Assembly (NCBI GenBank): GCA_003228495.1
Contig: QIDY01000024.1
Coordinates: forward strand, 1 to 22,348
Length of the DNA stretch: 22,348 bases
From: Nitrospirota bacterium
GTDB lineage: Bacteria; Nitrospirota; Nitrospiria; Nitrospirales; UBA8639
Reading direction: 5' to 3'
Numbering within the stretch: the stretch's first letter is position 1; each line of letters starts with the position of its first letter. The notes under the pieces were generated by a model, which saw only the letters and a list, made by a program, of their open reading frames with translations, was not told the DNA's origin and made no database searches. Positions 15,607 to 22,348 of the stretch are shown here, piece after piece. The translations under genes were made by a program, and so were the position numbers.

Positions 15607-16581
15607 TTATGGTTTTTTAAATGGCGCGGGGCGAGCCGCAACGTTCACTAATGAGCCTTTTGAGCCTTTCTTTTTGCAAAACTCCTCAATCTTATTGGCG
15701 ATACCATGAATCGCATCCGCTGTTGGAAGATCCGAATGAAACAGGGCATAGGGCTCGCCTCGATCACATTGCAACACCATTTCTGGATCGAGTGGGACAC
15801 GCCCAAGGAACGGCACATCCATATCGGCCGCCGAGGCTTCCCCCCCACCTTTTCGGAAAACTTCAATAGCCTTGTGACAATGAGGACAATCCATGCCGCT
15901 CATATTCTCGATAATTCCAATGATCGGAAGCTCACTATCTCTCACAAAGGTCACCGACTTTCGAGAATCTAACAAGGCCACTTCTTGAGGCGTCGTGACA
16001 ATCACGCAGCCGGTCACATCTCCAATCAAGTCCATCGTGGTCACTGATTCATTGCCGGTACCGGGTGGTAAATCAATTAGGAGAAAATTCAAATCTTGCC
16101 ATTCGATTCCACCTAATAACTGATTAATAAATTCAAACTTATACGCATCTCGCCAAATAATGGGATCATCAGAATTCTGAAGAAGAAATGACATTGATGC
16201 AATTTTCAGATTGTAGACTTGATGTGGAATAATCCCTCCACCCGTACTAATTTTAAGCTTCTCTCCTTCGACCCCCATCATTTTAGGAATATTCGGACCA
16301 TGAATATCCATGTCACACACGCCCACCTCATAGCCCTTCAGGGCCAAGCTAATCGCCAAATTCGTGGTCATGGTACTCTTTCCCACTCCACCCTTGTTAC
16401 TCATAACGAGAATCTTGTGTTCAATGCGCTCCATGCGTTTGGCCACCAACCACCGGCTATGGCCTTCCCGATCCTTCTGACAGGTTTCGGTTTCGTCACA
16501 AATCGCACAGGCCCACATATACGTACAGATATCGCCGCTTGATGTCGGAGATGGTTGAACCATCTTAAGCTCGGTTGCCAT
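15607..16581 (-). CDS. mrp: Mrp/ApbC-type iron-sulfur cluster carrier ATPase
   Basis: A 324-residue P-loop ATPase of the Mrp/Nbp35 type, which carries Fe-S clusters to apo-proteins. The deviant Walker A SNKGGVGKST lies at residues 61-70, followed by DMDIHGPNIPKMMG, LLIDLPPGTG and TTPQEVALLDSRKS. The C-terminal CPHC motif, which binds the bridging cluster in dimers, is in GMDCPHCHKA. An extra N-terminal stretch holds four cysteines (C19, C25, C28, C34) that may bind a second cluster. I chose the ATG at 16581 because GGAGG stands 6 nt upstream; a GTG four codons earlier (16593) overlaps that site. Its position among Moco genes suggests Fe-S loading of molybdoenzymes, which is inference. Confidence 0.92.
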   Translation of the reverse strand: MATELKMVQPSPTSSGDICTYMWACAICDETETCQKDREGHSRWLVAKRMERIEHKILVMSNKGGVGKSTMTTNLAISLALKGYEVGVCDMDIHGPNIPKMMGVEGEKLKISTGGGIIPHQVYNLKIASMSFLLQNSDDPIIWRDAYKFEFINQLLGGIEWQDLNFLLIDLPPGTGNESVTTMDLIGDVTGCVIVTTPQEVALLDSRKSVTFVRDSELPIIGIIENMSGMDCPHCHKAIEVFRKGGGEASAADMDVPFLGRVPLDPEMVLQCDRGEPYALFHSDLPTADAIHGIANKIEEFCKKKGSKGSLVNVAARPAPFKKP

Positions 16582-16636
16582 ATTTGCCTCCACAATAAAG
16601 CCAATAAAATTTCATGGTTTAAAACTGCTATTCAGT

Positions 16637-17134
16637 CTATGAAAATGCCGAATCTTTCTTTGTTTTGGAAAACCCTATTTTTTGAACAATATGATCAAGG
16701 AGGGGTAAAATCACCTCGCAGTTTTCTTTCACGCCCTTAGGACTCCCAGGCAAATTGATGATCACCGTCTTATCCTTTATGCCAGCAATTCCCCGAGAAA
16801 GCATCGCGGTGCGGACTTTTTTCAGACTTTCAGCGCGCATGGCTTCGGCAATCCCTGGAATTTCTTTGTCAATCACCTCTCGAGTCGCCTCGGGAACCCA
16901 ATCGGTCGGTCTCACACCCGTTCCTCCTAAAGTCAGAACAACCGGCGACGTTCCAGCCTGACAGAGAGCTTGCAATCGTTGCACAATCGTCTCTCGCTCA
17001 TCAGGCAGGACTTCATAGGATAAAAGGGCCATTTGGTAGTTCGTCAAGGTGTCTGCTAATATTTTACTACAGTTATCCGGCTCTTCGCCTGAAAGAATTT
17101 TGTTGCTAACCATTAGAGCAGCCACACCGATCAC
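16637..17134 (-). CDS. moaB: MogA/MoaB family molybdenum cofactor biosynthesis protein
   Basis: A 165-residue MoCF-domain protein that adenylates molybdopterin before MoeA inserts molybdenum. The motifs LTLGGTGVRPTDWVPEAT and the C-terminal NLPGSPKGVKENCEVILPLL are clear, and VLPDERETIVQ precedes them. Whether it is best called Mog or MoaB cannot be settled by eye; the short length favours MoaB. The start is GTG at 17134, giving the usual MIGVAALMVS opening; the in-frame stop TAG lies only five codons upstream, so no much longer start exists. It follows tatC by 31 nt. With moeA it supplies the last two steps of Moco assembly. Confidence 0.9.
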   Translation of the reverse strand: MIGVAALMVSNKILSGEEPDNCSKILADTLTNYQMALLSYEVLPDERETIVQRLQALCQAGTSPVVLTLGGTGVRPTDWVPEATREVIDKEIPGIAEAMRAESLKKVRTAMLSRGIAGIKDKTVIINLPGSPKGVKENCEVILPLLDHIVQKIGFSKTKKDSAFS

Positions 17135-17165
17135 CGGATAACCCCGCTATTATCTCGTTCAATAC

Positions 17166-18110
17166 TCATCGTGGACCGGAGTCTGGAACGCTGACATAAT
17201 CATCATCGCCACCAGTTCCCGCCCCTGCCGGTTGAGTGACGGGACGAGAAACCACAGAAGCCGATGGTGCTGTCGGAGCCACGTCGTCGGTTTCCTTTGG
17301 TTTCTTTTTTCCAAAGATTTGGGCACTGATAATCCCTACTTCGTAAAAGAAATACATGGGGAGCGCCATGATAGCTTGATTAAAGGGATCAGGCGTCGGT
17401 GTCAAAATGGCCGCAAATAGAAAGGAGCCGAGAAAGGCCCACTTCCTATATTTCCTCAATAACGGAGCATCGACCCATCCTAGCTTGGCCATCAGCGTCA
17501 GGGCTAACGGCACCTCGAAAATGAGTCCAAACACCAAGAGAAACCACAGAATAAATCCCACAAAGTTCGCAATGGAAATTTGTGCGATAAAGCCTGATGC
17601 TAGCCCGTAGGAAAGCAGAAAGTGTAGGGCAAAGGGGAGCACAAAAAAGAAGCAAAAGGTCAATCCAAGAAAAAATGCGACGGTACTAATGGCCGTGAAT
17701 GGTGCAACGAATCGCCGTTCTTGCGCATGAAGCCCAGGGACCACAAATTGCCAAACTTCCCATAACCAATAGGGAGTGGTGAGAACTAAGGCACACAATC
17801 CAGCCACTTTGACATTTTGCCACAGAGCTTCGGCCGGGGCGAGAAATACCAAGGGAATTTTGGGTAAATCAGATGGTACCCACGCCCAGGAATCTAAAAT
17901 AAAATAATTTTGAAGCGGAACACGTAGCCAGGTCACTAACGTATCGGCATAAAAAAATGTCCCCACAAACACCAAGGCCATCACCACAACCGCGCGAGTC
18001 AACCGATGCTGGAACTCATGCAGATGCTCCATGACGGGCATCTTCTTATCTTCCAGAGGCTTAAAGATTTTCTCTTCAAACCACTGACCCATTTGACTTT
18101 GTTTGGCCAT
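17166..18110 (-). CDS. tatC: Sec-independent protein translocase subunit TatC
   Basis: A 314-residue core receptor of the twin-arginine translocase, which recognises RR signal peptides and exports folded cofactor-containing proteins. The cytoplasmic N-terminal motif MPVMEHLHEFQHRL (about residues 24-37) and six hydrophobic segments are visible. So are the TTPYWLWEVWQFVVPGL region and the TPTPDPFNQAIMALPMYFFYEVG segment near the last helices. The final 45 or so residues are a Pro, Ser, Ala and Asp-rich tail after a KKKPKE basic cluster, longer than most TatC tails. No tatA or tatB is adjacent. It heads a run with molybdenum cofactor genes, matching the fact that many Tat substrates are molybdoenzymes. 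A terminator stands 20 nt before its start. Confidence 0.93.
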   Translation of the reverse strand: MAKQSQMGQWFEEKIFKPLEDKKMPVMEHLHEFQHRLTRAVVVMALVFVGTFFYADTLVTWLRVPLQNYFILDSWAWVPSDLPKIPLVFLAPAEALWQNVKVAGLCALVLTTPYWLWEVWQFVVPGLHAQERRFVAPFTAISTVAFFLGLTFCFFFVLPFALHFLLSYGLASGFIAQISIANFVGFILWFLLVFGLIFEVPLALTLMAKLGWVDAPLLRKYRKWAFLGSFLFAAILTPTPDPFNQAIMALPMYFFYEVGIISAQIFGKKKPKETDDVAPTAPSASVVSRPVTQPAGAGTGGDDDYVSVPDSGPR

Positions 18111-18130
18111 CTTGTATCCGTGTGTTTCAT

Positions 18131-18164
18131 AAAAAGAGAGAGGCGCATGGGCCTCCCTCTCTTT
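18131..18164 (-). terminator. Intrinsic terminator after htrA
   Basis: On the minus strand AAAGAGAG-GG-AGGC pairs with GCCT-CTCTCTTT, a 12-bp stem with a two-base bulge and a short loop, followed by TTTTT. It lies 15 nt after the htrA stop. Its T-run ends only about 20 nt before the tatC start codon, so it separates the two transcripts or reduces read-through into tatC. On the plus strand there is no T-run. Confidence 0.8.
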
Positions 18165-18178
18165 ATGGGTTCGTCAAA

Positions 18179-19693
18179 TTATTTGGGATTGATCGCCACA
18201 AAAAGATTATTACCGCGTCGATTAACCAAGAGTACCACCAATTCCTCTTTCTCAATCTTTGAGGCAATTTGCTGAAAATCATCAAGGGTTTTGATGACAT
18301 TTCGGCTGACTTCTTGAATGAGGTCACCGGGTTGAATACCCGCAGCTTCAACTTCACTCCCCGCTTCCACTTTGGTCACCACTACGCCCTTAGCCTCTTC
18401 GGAAATACCGAATTGTTTTCGATTATCGGGCGTGATGGCCTCCACCTCCAATCCCGACAACACATTGTCGAGTTTCGCCATGGCTGGGGGGCTCTCGCCT
18501 GGAGGGCTCGTTTTGGCCAATACCTGATCGGACGGCCGTTCGCCCAATACCAAGGTCAACGCCTTTTCCTGACCTTCCCGCAACACCTTGATTTCTTTTT
18601 GCTTGCCGACTTTTGTGCGGGCCACAATGTTTCGAAGGTGATTCACATCTTTCACGGGTTCATTGCCATATTCCAAAATCACATCTCCACGCTGTAGGCC
18701 GGCTTTGGCGGACGGGCCATCTTGGTGCACCTCACTGATCAAGACTCCACCTTGCTGCCCTTCCGGTAATTGAAAGGATTGAGCCAACGCCGGCGTTAAT
18801 TCTTGGATCGCCACGCCCATCCATCCGCGAACCACTTTTCCTGATTCAATAAGGCTACTCGAAATATCCTTCGCAATACTCACGGCAATGGCAAATCCAA
18901 CGCCTTCCGAACCACCGGTTCGAGAAAATATAGCCGTATTGATGCCAATAAGTTCCCCTTTCATATTGACCAAGGCGCCACCGGAGTTTCCTGGGTTGAT
19001 CGCAGCATCGGTTTGAATGAAATCTTCGTATTCTGTAATTCCCACACTCCCACGCCCCAACGCACTGATAATTCCGAATGACACCGATGATTTCAATCCG
19101 AAGGGGCTACCCACAGCTAAGACCACATCCCCAACACGAAGGGTGTCATACGTTCCCCAGACAATGGAAGGAAGTTGTTCATTGTCAATCTTGACTTTAA
19201 TTACCGCCAAGTCAGTCTTGGGATCAGTGCCCACAACCGTCGCAGGGACTTCCCGGCCATCATTAAACGTCACTGTAATATCCCTGGCGTCTTCGACAAC
19301 ATGATTATTGGTAAGGATATACCCACGCGAATCAATGATGACACCCGAACCGGCACTCATACCTGGCCCACCGGGAGGACGACCAGGAGGTCCTCCACCT
19401 GGAGGACCACCGCCGGGAGGACCTCCAAACGGCCCTGGAGGTAATTGCCGAGATGAACCCCCACCACTTGTCACCGCGACATTGACAACCGTTGGCCCGA
19501 CTTTTTCAACAATCTCGGAAAAGCCTTCAACAAATGCAATTGGAAGGGCTGCTTGCGATTGTGCGGGAAACAGCCAGCCATTGCCCCAAAACCCTCCGAC
19601 AAGCCCAAGGCCGATCAAGAGGAGCATGAATCCCCAAAATGGGGCAACCCGCAATGGCCTGCTAGAGCCCGAAAACATCCATGACATGTGCAT
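18179..19693 (-). CDS. htrA: HtrA/Deg-type periplasmic serine protease with two PDZ domains
   Basis: A 504-residue trypsin-fold protease/chaperone of envelope quality control. A hydrophobic N-terminal helix (about residues 18-41) is a signal or anchor. The catalytic triad is complete: H131 in TNNHVV, D161 in KTDLAVIK and S237 in NPGNSGGAL. Two PDZ domains follow, about 290-385 and 410-504, each with a family-typical loop (GGVLISEV, KGVVVTKV). Between VNVAVTS and GSGVIID, where DegP carries its LA loop, there is a long Gly-Pro tract (about 84-111) instead. I kept the ATG at 19693, 10 nt after GGAG. It is followed by its own terminator, and a candidate promoter lies about 120 nt upstream. DegQ/MucD-type naming is equally possible. 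Confidence 0.93.
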   Translation of the reverse strand: MHMSWMFSGSSRPLRVAPFWGFMLLLIGLGLVGGFWGNGWLFPAQSQAALPIAFVEGFSEIVEKVGPTVVNVAVTSGGGSSRQLPPGPFGGPPGGGPPGGGPPGRPPGGPGMSAGSGVIIDSRGYILTNNHVVEDARDITVTFNDGREVPATVVGTDPKTDLAVIKVKIDNEQLPSIVWGTYDTLRVGDVVLAVGSPFGLKSSVSFGIISALGRGSVGITEYEDFIQTDAAINPGNSGGALVNMKGELIGINTAIFSRTGGSEGVGFAIAVSIAKDISSSLIESGKVVRGWMGVAIQELTPALAQSFQLPEGQQGGVLISEVHQDGPSAKAGLQRGDVILEYGNEPVKDVNHLRNIVARTKVGKQKEIKVLREGQEKALTLVLGERPSDQVLAKTSPPGESPPAMAKLDNVLSGLEVEAITPDNRKQFGISEEAKGVVVTKVEAGSEVEAAGIQPGDLIQEVSRNVIKTLDDFQQIASKIEKEELVVLLVNRRGNNLFVAINPK

Positions 19694-20163
19694 TATCCCA
19701 ATCTCCTGTTTTGAGAGAAATGTAAGTGAAAGAGGGTGCTCAACAAAATTTTAGGTATTCAGACCCTTTATGCGTATCCTCATTTTGGAAGGCAAGACAC
19801 ACGAAAACCGAACAACCTTATGATTCTACAATAATTGTTTCTCCACCTTCAAAGTCAAATCATGGGTTTTTCCCCATGTGGCACGAATCTAGGGTATTAC
19901 AGGATGGTTTAGCCTTAAGGATGGGACGATTTGCCGTACAAATCTAATTATCGGGAAGCAAATGATTAAAAATATGCGGACAAGATATCATACACATAAA
20001 CAGAATCTTTCGAACGTTCTGTCAGAGTAAATATTCTTGAAAGAATTAGACAGCGACCAGCAGAAAAAAGAACCTTGTAGTGATATTTTGGAAAGGCAGG
20101 CTAGAATACTGGCACGGATGAAGGTTTTTGCTGAGATATTTTTTGACTATTCTCTCATAACTC
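19694..20163 (-). other. 470-bp intergenic region upstream of htrA
   Basis: I find no convincing gene here; the short plus-strand frames have no ribosome site or recognisable protein. It holds a candidate htrA promoter and two inverted repeats that could be operators or hairpins: CATGGG-6-CCCATG (19861-19878), just upstream of that promoter, and ATTCTT-GA-AAGAAT (20033-20046). A palindrome GAACGTTC also lies near 20011-20018. None matches an operator I can name; CIRCE, for example, is absent. Confidence 0.45.
19823..19852 (-). promoter_or_regulatory. Candidate sigma70-type promoter for htrA
   Basis: On the minus strand TTGAAG (19852-19847) is followed by 18 nt and then TAGAAT (19828-19823), matching the consensus at 4/6 and 5/6. 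It would give a leader of about 120 nt to the htrA ATG. The inverted repeat at 19861-19878 is directly upstream. The -35 is imperfect, so this is a guess by sequence only. Confidence 0.4.
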
Positions 20164-20514
20164 TTATTCGATGATATCCAACAAAGAACCCAACACCTTG
20201 TCTTGAGTCCGAATACCCGCCAGATTGGCTTCAATAAGGTGGGTGGCTTCCAAGGTGTGGATGAATTCTTCTTCTAATTCAACATTTGACCCTTCTCGAA
20301 ATGTAAAGGGGTCGTCCCCGGTAGGCAATTGAGGCCCCGGCCGATTGTCCTTTTCCAATGTGACAATCACACCCCCTGCCGACGATTCTTCAAGAATGGC
20401 TCGTGTGCGCTTGAAATTTTCGGTCTGTGCATTAGCAATATTGTGAGCACTGGCGCCAAGAAGTCGACTGCCAGCTTGAATCCCTGAAAGTGCCGTTGCA
20501 AACCCTGAAAACAT
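20164..20514 (-). CDS. Small flagellar basal-body rod-type protein
   Basis: A 116-residue protein built from the two conserved ends of flagellar rod/hook proteins. The N-terminus has SGIQAGSRLLGASAHNIANAQTENFKR (read as residues 9-22 and 23-35), the usual rod-protein start. The C-terminus has SNVELEEEFIHTLEATHLIEAN followed by LAGIRTQDKVLGSLLDII, as in FlgB/FlgC/FlgG. The large middle domain is missing, so it is shorter than FlgC or FlgB (130-140). I chose the ATG at 20514 because GGAGG is 5 nt upstream; the frame is open to a TTG at 20541. No other flagellar gene is in the window. It could be a real rod component, an orphan paralogue with another role, or a relic; family membership is clear, the role is not. 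Confidence 0.72.
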   Translation of the reverse strand: MFSGFATALSGIQAGSRLLGASAHNIANAQTENFKRTRAILEESSAGGVIVTLEKDNRPGPQLPTGDDPFTFREGSNVELEEEFIHTLEATHLIEANLAGIRTQDKVLGSLLDIIE

Positions 20515-20726
20515 GCTAGCCTCCATATTCAAAGAGAACAACCTCTATGCTATGCCATCGACCAATTTTCCAAAATCTTTCCCGAAGATAATTCTGTGAC
20601 GAAAATTATAAGATGTTTTTTCTGTTGCCTATGAGTTTAGTCCACCTGCTGAACATAACATGCCAATTTGCTAAAATTTGTCCCGTCACTCGATCATATT
20701 GATCATTGTTGAGATATGAGGGAACC
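20515..20726. promoter_or_regulatory. Divergent intergenic region between the rod-type gene and the dehydrogenase gene
   Basis: This 212-bp gap must hold the start signals for two divergent genes. On the minus strand a perfect TATAAT is at 20610-20605, about 90 nt before the rod-type gene start, but no good -35 stands 16-18 nt upstream. Near the dehydrogenase an inverted repeat GATCA-TAT-TGATC (20692-20704) lies 22 nt before its ATG and could be an operator. No clear plus-strand promoter is visible, and no flagellar sigma28 or sigma54 pattern was found. Confidence 0.35.
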
Positions 20727-21683
20727 ATGCGAGGCTTAGTACTTGAGAAAAACCTTAATCTGCAAACGAATCGACCAAAGCCAGAACTCAGACCACAGGA
20801 GGCCATCATCCAAATATTACAAGCAGGAATCTGCTCAACGGATTTGCATATGGTCAAAGGCTATATGGATTTCCGGGGAGTGCTGGGCCATGAATTCGTG
20901 GGTGTCGTTGATCATGCACCAGATCATGCCTCACTTGTTGGAAAGCGAGTGGTCGGGGAAATCAATGCTGCCTGCCGTGTCTGTCAGACCTGCTTACAGG
21001 GACGGCCAACTCATTGTCCCAATCGCACGACGTTAGGAATCATGGGGCGCGACGGTGCCTTTGCAGATTATCTTTCGCTACCCATTGAAAACCTCCATCC
21101 GCTCCCTGAAGAAATATCCACTGAACAGGCCGTGTTCATCGAACCCCTGGCCGCAGCCTGTGAAATACCCCAACTTGTGACAATCAAACCCAAGGACCGT
21201 GTCATCATCATCGGGGACGGAAAGTTAGGGCTGCTCTGCGCACAAATATTGGCCTTATCGGGTTGCCACGTCACACTCCTGGGACGACATCCTGAGCGCC
21301 ATGCCTGGCTTCTTTTAAAAAGCATAGCGGGGACTTCCAATATCGAGGATATCCCTCCAGGTGCGGATATCGTCGTAGAAGCCACCGGAAGCCCTGAAGG
21401 GCTTACCACGGCTATCCAACTCGTCAGACCACGGGGAACAATTGTGCTCAAATCAACGTATCATGGGGAGATATTAGTCAATATGACGGAATTGGTGATT
21501 CATGAAATTTCGGTTGTTGGCTCTCGTTGCGGCCCTTTTGCTCCAGCGCTTCGGTTGTTAGGTAGCGGGATGATTGAAGTGGAGCCGCTTATTCATGCAC
21601 GTTTTTCACTGAGCGATGGAATAAAGGCAATGGAGCAGGCCTCACAGCGAGGGACCTTAAAAGTCCTACTTGATATGTCGTAA
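20727..21683 (+). CDS. Zinc-dependent medium-chain (MDR) alcohol dehydrogenase-like protein
   Basis: A 318-residue NAD(P)-dependent MDR oxidoreductase. Catalytic zinc ligands are present as C36 (AGICSTDLH), H55 (GHEF) and E139 (FIEPLA). The structural zinc site has four cysteines, C83, C86, C89 and C97 (CRVCQTCLQGRPTHC). The Rossmann motif is GDGKLG (163-168). It resembles threonine, sorbitol or glutathione-independent aldehyde dehydrogenases, but the substrate cannot be read from sequence. I chose the ATG at 20727 because GAGGG lies 5 nt upstream; the frame is open to a TTG at 20706. It is about 30 residues shorter than most relatives yet has both domains complete. It is one of only two plus-strand genes in the window and stands alone, next to the tRNA and integrated element. 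Confidence 0.9.
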   Translation: MRGLVLEKNLNLQTNRPKPELRPQEAIIQILQAGICSTDLHMVKGYMDFRGVLGHEFVGVVDHAPDHASLVGKRVVGEINAACRVCQTCLQGRPTHCPNRTTLGIMGRDGAFADYLSLPIENLHPLPEEISTEQAVFIEPLAAACEIPQLVTIKPKDRVIIIGDGKLGLLCAQILALSGCHVTLLGRHPERHAWLLLKSIAGTSNIEDIPPGADIVVEATGSPEGLTTAIQLVRPRGTIVLKSTYHGEILVNMTELVIHEISVVGSRCGPFAPALRLLGSGMIEVEPLIHARFSLSDGIKAMEQASQRGTLKVLLDMS

Positions 21684-21770
21684 ATATCTCCCGCATCTGA
21701 AAAATATTCATACCCACCTCCTAGTCCCAGACTTCAACCTTTGTTAAGATGCCCCAATCATTTCCTTAAA

Positions 21771-21846
21771 GCTGGCGTAGCTCAGTCGGTAGAGCAGCGG
21801 TTTTGTAAACCGCCGGTCGGAGGTTCGATTCCTCTCGCCAGCTCCA
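21771..21846 (+). tRNA. tRNA-Thr (anticodon TGT)
   Basis: A full cloverleaf can be drawn. The acceptor stem is GCTGGCG/CGCCAGC (21771-21777 with 21836-21842). The anticodon stem GCGGT/ACCGC holds the loop TTTGTAA, with anticodon TGT reading ACA. The T arm contains GGTTCGATTCC. A discriminator T and an encoded CCA (21844-21846) follow. The gene is intact despite the integrase on the opposite strand ending inside it. A -10-like TAAGAT (21745-21750) lies upstream, without a clear -35. Confidence 0.97.
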
Positions 21847-22348
21847 TATTTTCCTCAAACCTTTCAAAGGGTTCAACGATTCGACGGTCCTCTTCCTGAA
21901 CATCAAAAGCATCAGGTGTGCCCAATGCTGTGCCTTTTTTTCGATTTATGTAATCCCCGAGTCGAGTAGCTGCCTCTTTTAAGTCCTCTTCACTGGTAAT
22001 GTTGTAACGGTCAAAGACTGCCCGTGTCTTGTGACCACTGATCTTCATAGCCACCGTTTCAGGAACAGCCGCCCTTACTAGGTTACGCACACCCGTTCTT
22101 CTGAGATCATGAAACGTTTTCCCAACTAAGCCAACCCGTTGGCAGGCTGTTTTCCAGCTGTGCTTTAGTTCTTTAATGGCCTGGCCTCTGAGATGACACA
22201 CATAAGGACAGTCAAGATACTGTTGATCTCGCACTTGCCTCATCTTCATCATGACCAATAAGAAATCTCCGGTCATATAAATTACTCGGGCCGTGTTGGT
22301 CTTGGTATGTTTGGCGGTTAAGCGAATGGTCCCTTCCTCAAGATTGAC
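21782..22348 (-). CDS. Tyrosine recombinase/phage integrase, C-terminal part (runs off the window)
   Basis: The frame is open to the right edge, so only the C-terminal 188 codons are seen. They contain the catalytic-domain strand TAKHTKTNTARVIYMTG, whose lysine fits the active-site Lys; the box II HDLRRT; the ISGHK histidine; and the nucleophile tyrosine in FDRYN, typical of phage/island integrases. The first catalytic Arg and the DNA-binding arm lie outside the window. After the catalytic domain the frame continues through GLY/GLU-rich sequence into the tRNA-Thr gene and stops at 21782. The last 21 or so residues (LARGIEPPTGGLQNRCSTD at the end) are simply antisense tRNA. This is the usual sign of an element integrated at the 3' end of a tRNA gene with int next to the att site. 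The cargo lies beyond the window. Confidence 0.88.
   Translation of the reverse strand, partial: VNLEEGTIRLTAKHTKTNTARVIYMTGDFLLVMMKMRQVRDQQYLDCPYVCHLRGQAIKELKHSWKTACQRVGLVGKTFHDLRRTGVRNLVRAAVPETVAMKISGHKTRAVFDRYNITSEEDLKEAATRLGDYINRKKGTALGTPDAFDVQEEDRRIVEPFERFEENMELARGIEPPTGGLQNRCSTD
21818..21846 (+). other. Candidate attachment site (att) at the 3' end of tRNA-Thr
   Basis: The T arm and 3' acceptor strand of the tRNA, including CCA, is the usual core for integration by tyrosine recombinases, and the neighbouring integrase points into it. The tRNA is complete here, as expected when the element restores the 3' end. The exact core length cannot be read, because the second att copy would be outside the window. 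Confidence 0.5.

Noticed and set aside
15549..15641. A 31-residue N-terminal extension of MoeA
   Set aside because: It would begin at TTG inside the end of mrp and has no family resemblance; the ATG at 15548 gives the standard length.
19361..19444. A CRISPR-like or tandem-repeat array
   Set aside because: Units are irregular, about 9-18 nt, without spacers, and lie in frame inside htrA.
18269..19754. Plus-strand frames of 142 and 148 codons opposite htrA, one Pro-rich
   Set aside because: They mirror htrA codon structure; the Pro-rich run is only the complement of the Gly-Pro tract. No sign of their own translation signals.
21068..21451. A 127-codon minus-strand frame opposite the dehydrogenase
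   Set aside because: The plus-strand gene has complete zinc and Rossmann motifs, a good ribosome site and normal domain order; the antisense frame has no recognisable features.

Overview
The window reads as a bacterial chromosome segment, most likely from Nitrospirota (a Nitrospira-like bacterium). This is inferred from the gene set and its combination: a PyrR-regulated pyrimidine cluster, a Tat/molybdenum-cofactor cluster with a NapC-type multihaem cytochrome, and a stand-alone rod-type flagellar protein. GC content looks moderate (near or just under 50% by eye). No marker gene fixes the genus. Almost everything from the left edge to about 20.5 kb lies on the minus strand.

Region 1 (about 145-11430, minus) is one long pyrimidine cluster. 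A good sigma70-type promoter (11399-11427) is followed by a PyrR-binding hairpin (11360-11391) and an intrinsic terminator (11283-11316), the classic pyr attenuator. Then come pyrR, pyrB, pyrC, a DUF4149 membrane protein, carA, sppA, an M48 lipoprotein peptidase, carB, greA and a SAM hydrolase. Spacing is tight, often with overlapping stop and start codons. Both pyrR and pyrB are broken by net deletions that shift the frame (about 22 nt in pyrR, and 1 or 4 nt in pyrB), while the regulatory leader and the rest of the pathway are intact. This is the most surprising feature of the window. It means either recent decay of the pathway entry and its regulator, or sequence/assembly error.

Region 2 (11488-18110, minus) reads tatC, moaB/mog, mrp, moeA, mobB, a six-haem cytochrome c, then an ABC ATPase and ABC-2 permease. 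It joins Tat export, molybdenum cofactor assembly, Fe-S loading and a membrane-anchored multihaem electron carrier, which suits an organism that builds periplasmic or membrane molybdoenzymes.

Region 3 (18131-20514, minus) holds an HtrA/Deg periplasmic protease whose LA-loop position carries a Gly-Pro tract, its terminator just ahead of tatC, a 470-bp intergenic region with a candidate promoter, and a small rod-type flagellar protein.

Region 4 (20727-22348) has a zinc-dependent MDR dehydrogenase and tRNA-Thr(TGT) on the plus strand. A tyrosine recombinase on the minus strand runs off the right edge, and its 3' end reads antisense through the tRNA. This is the edge of an integrated element using tRNA-Thr as its attachment site.
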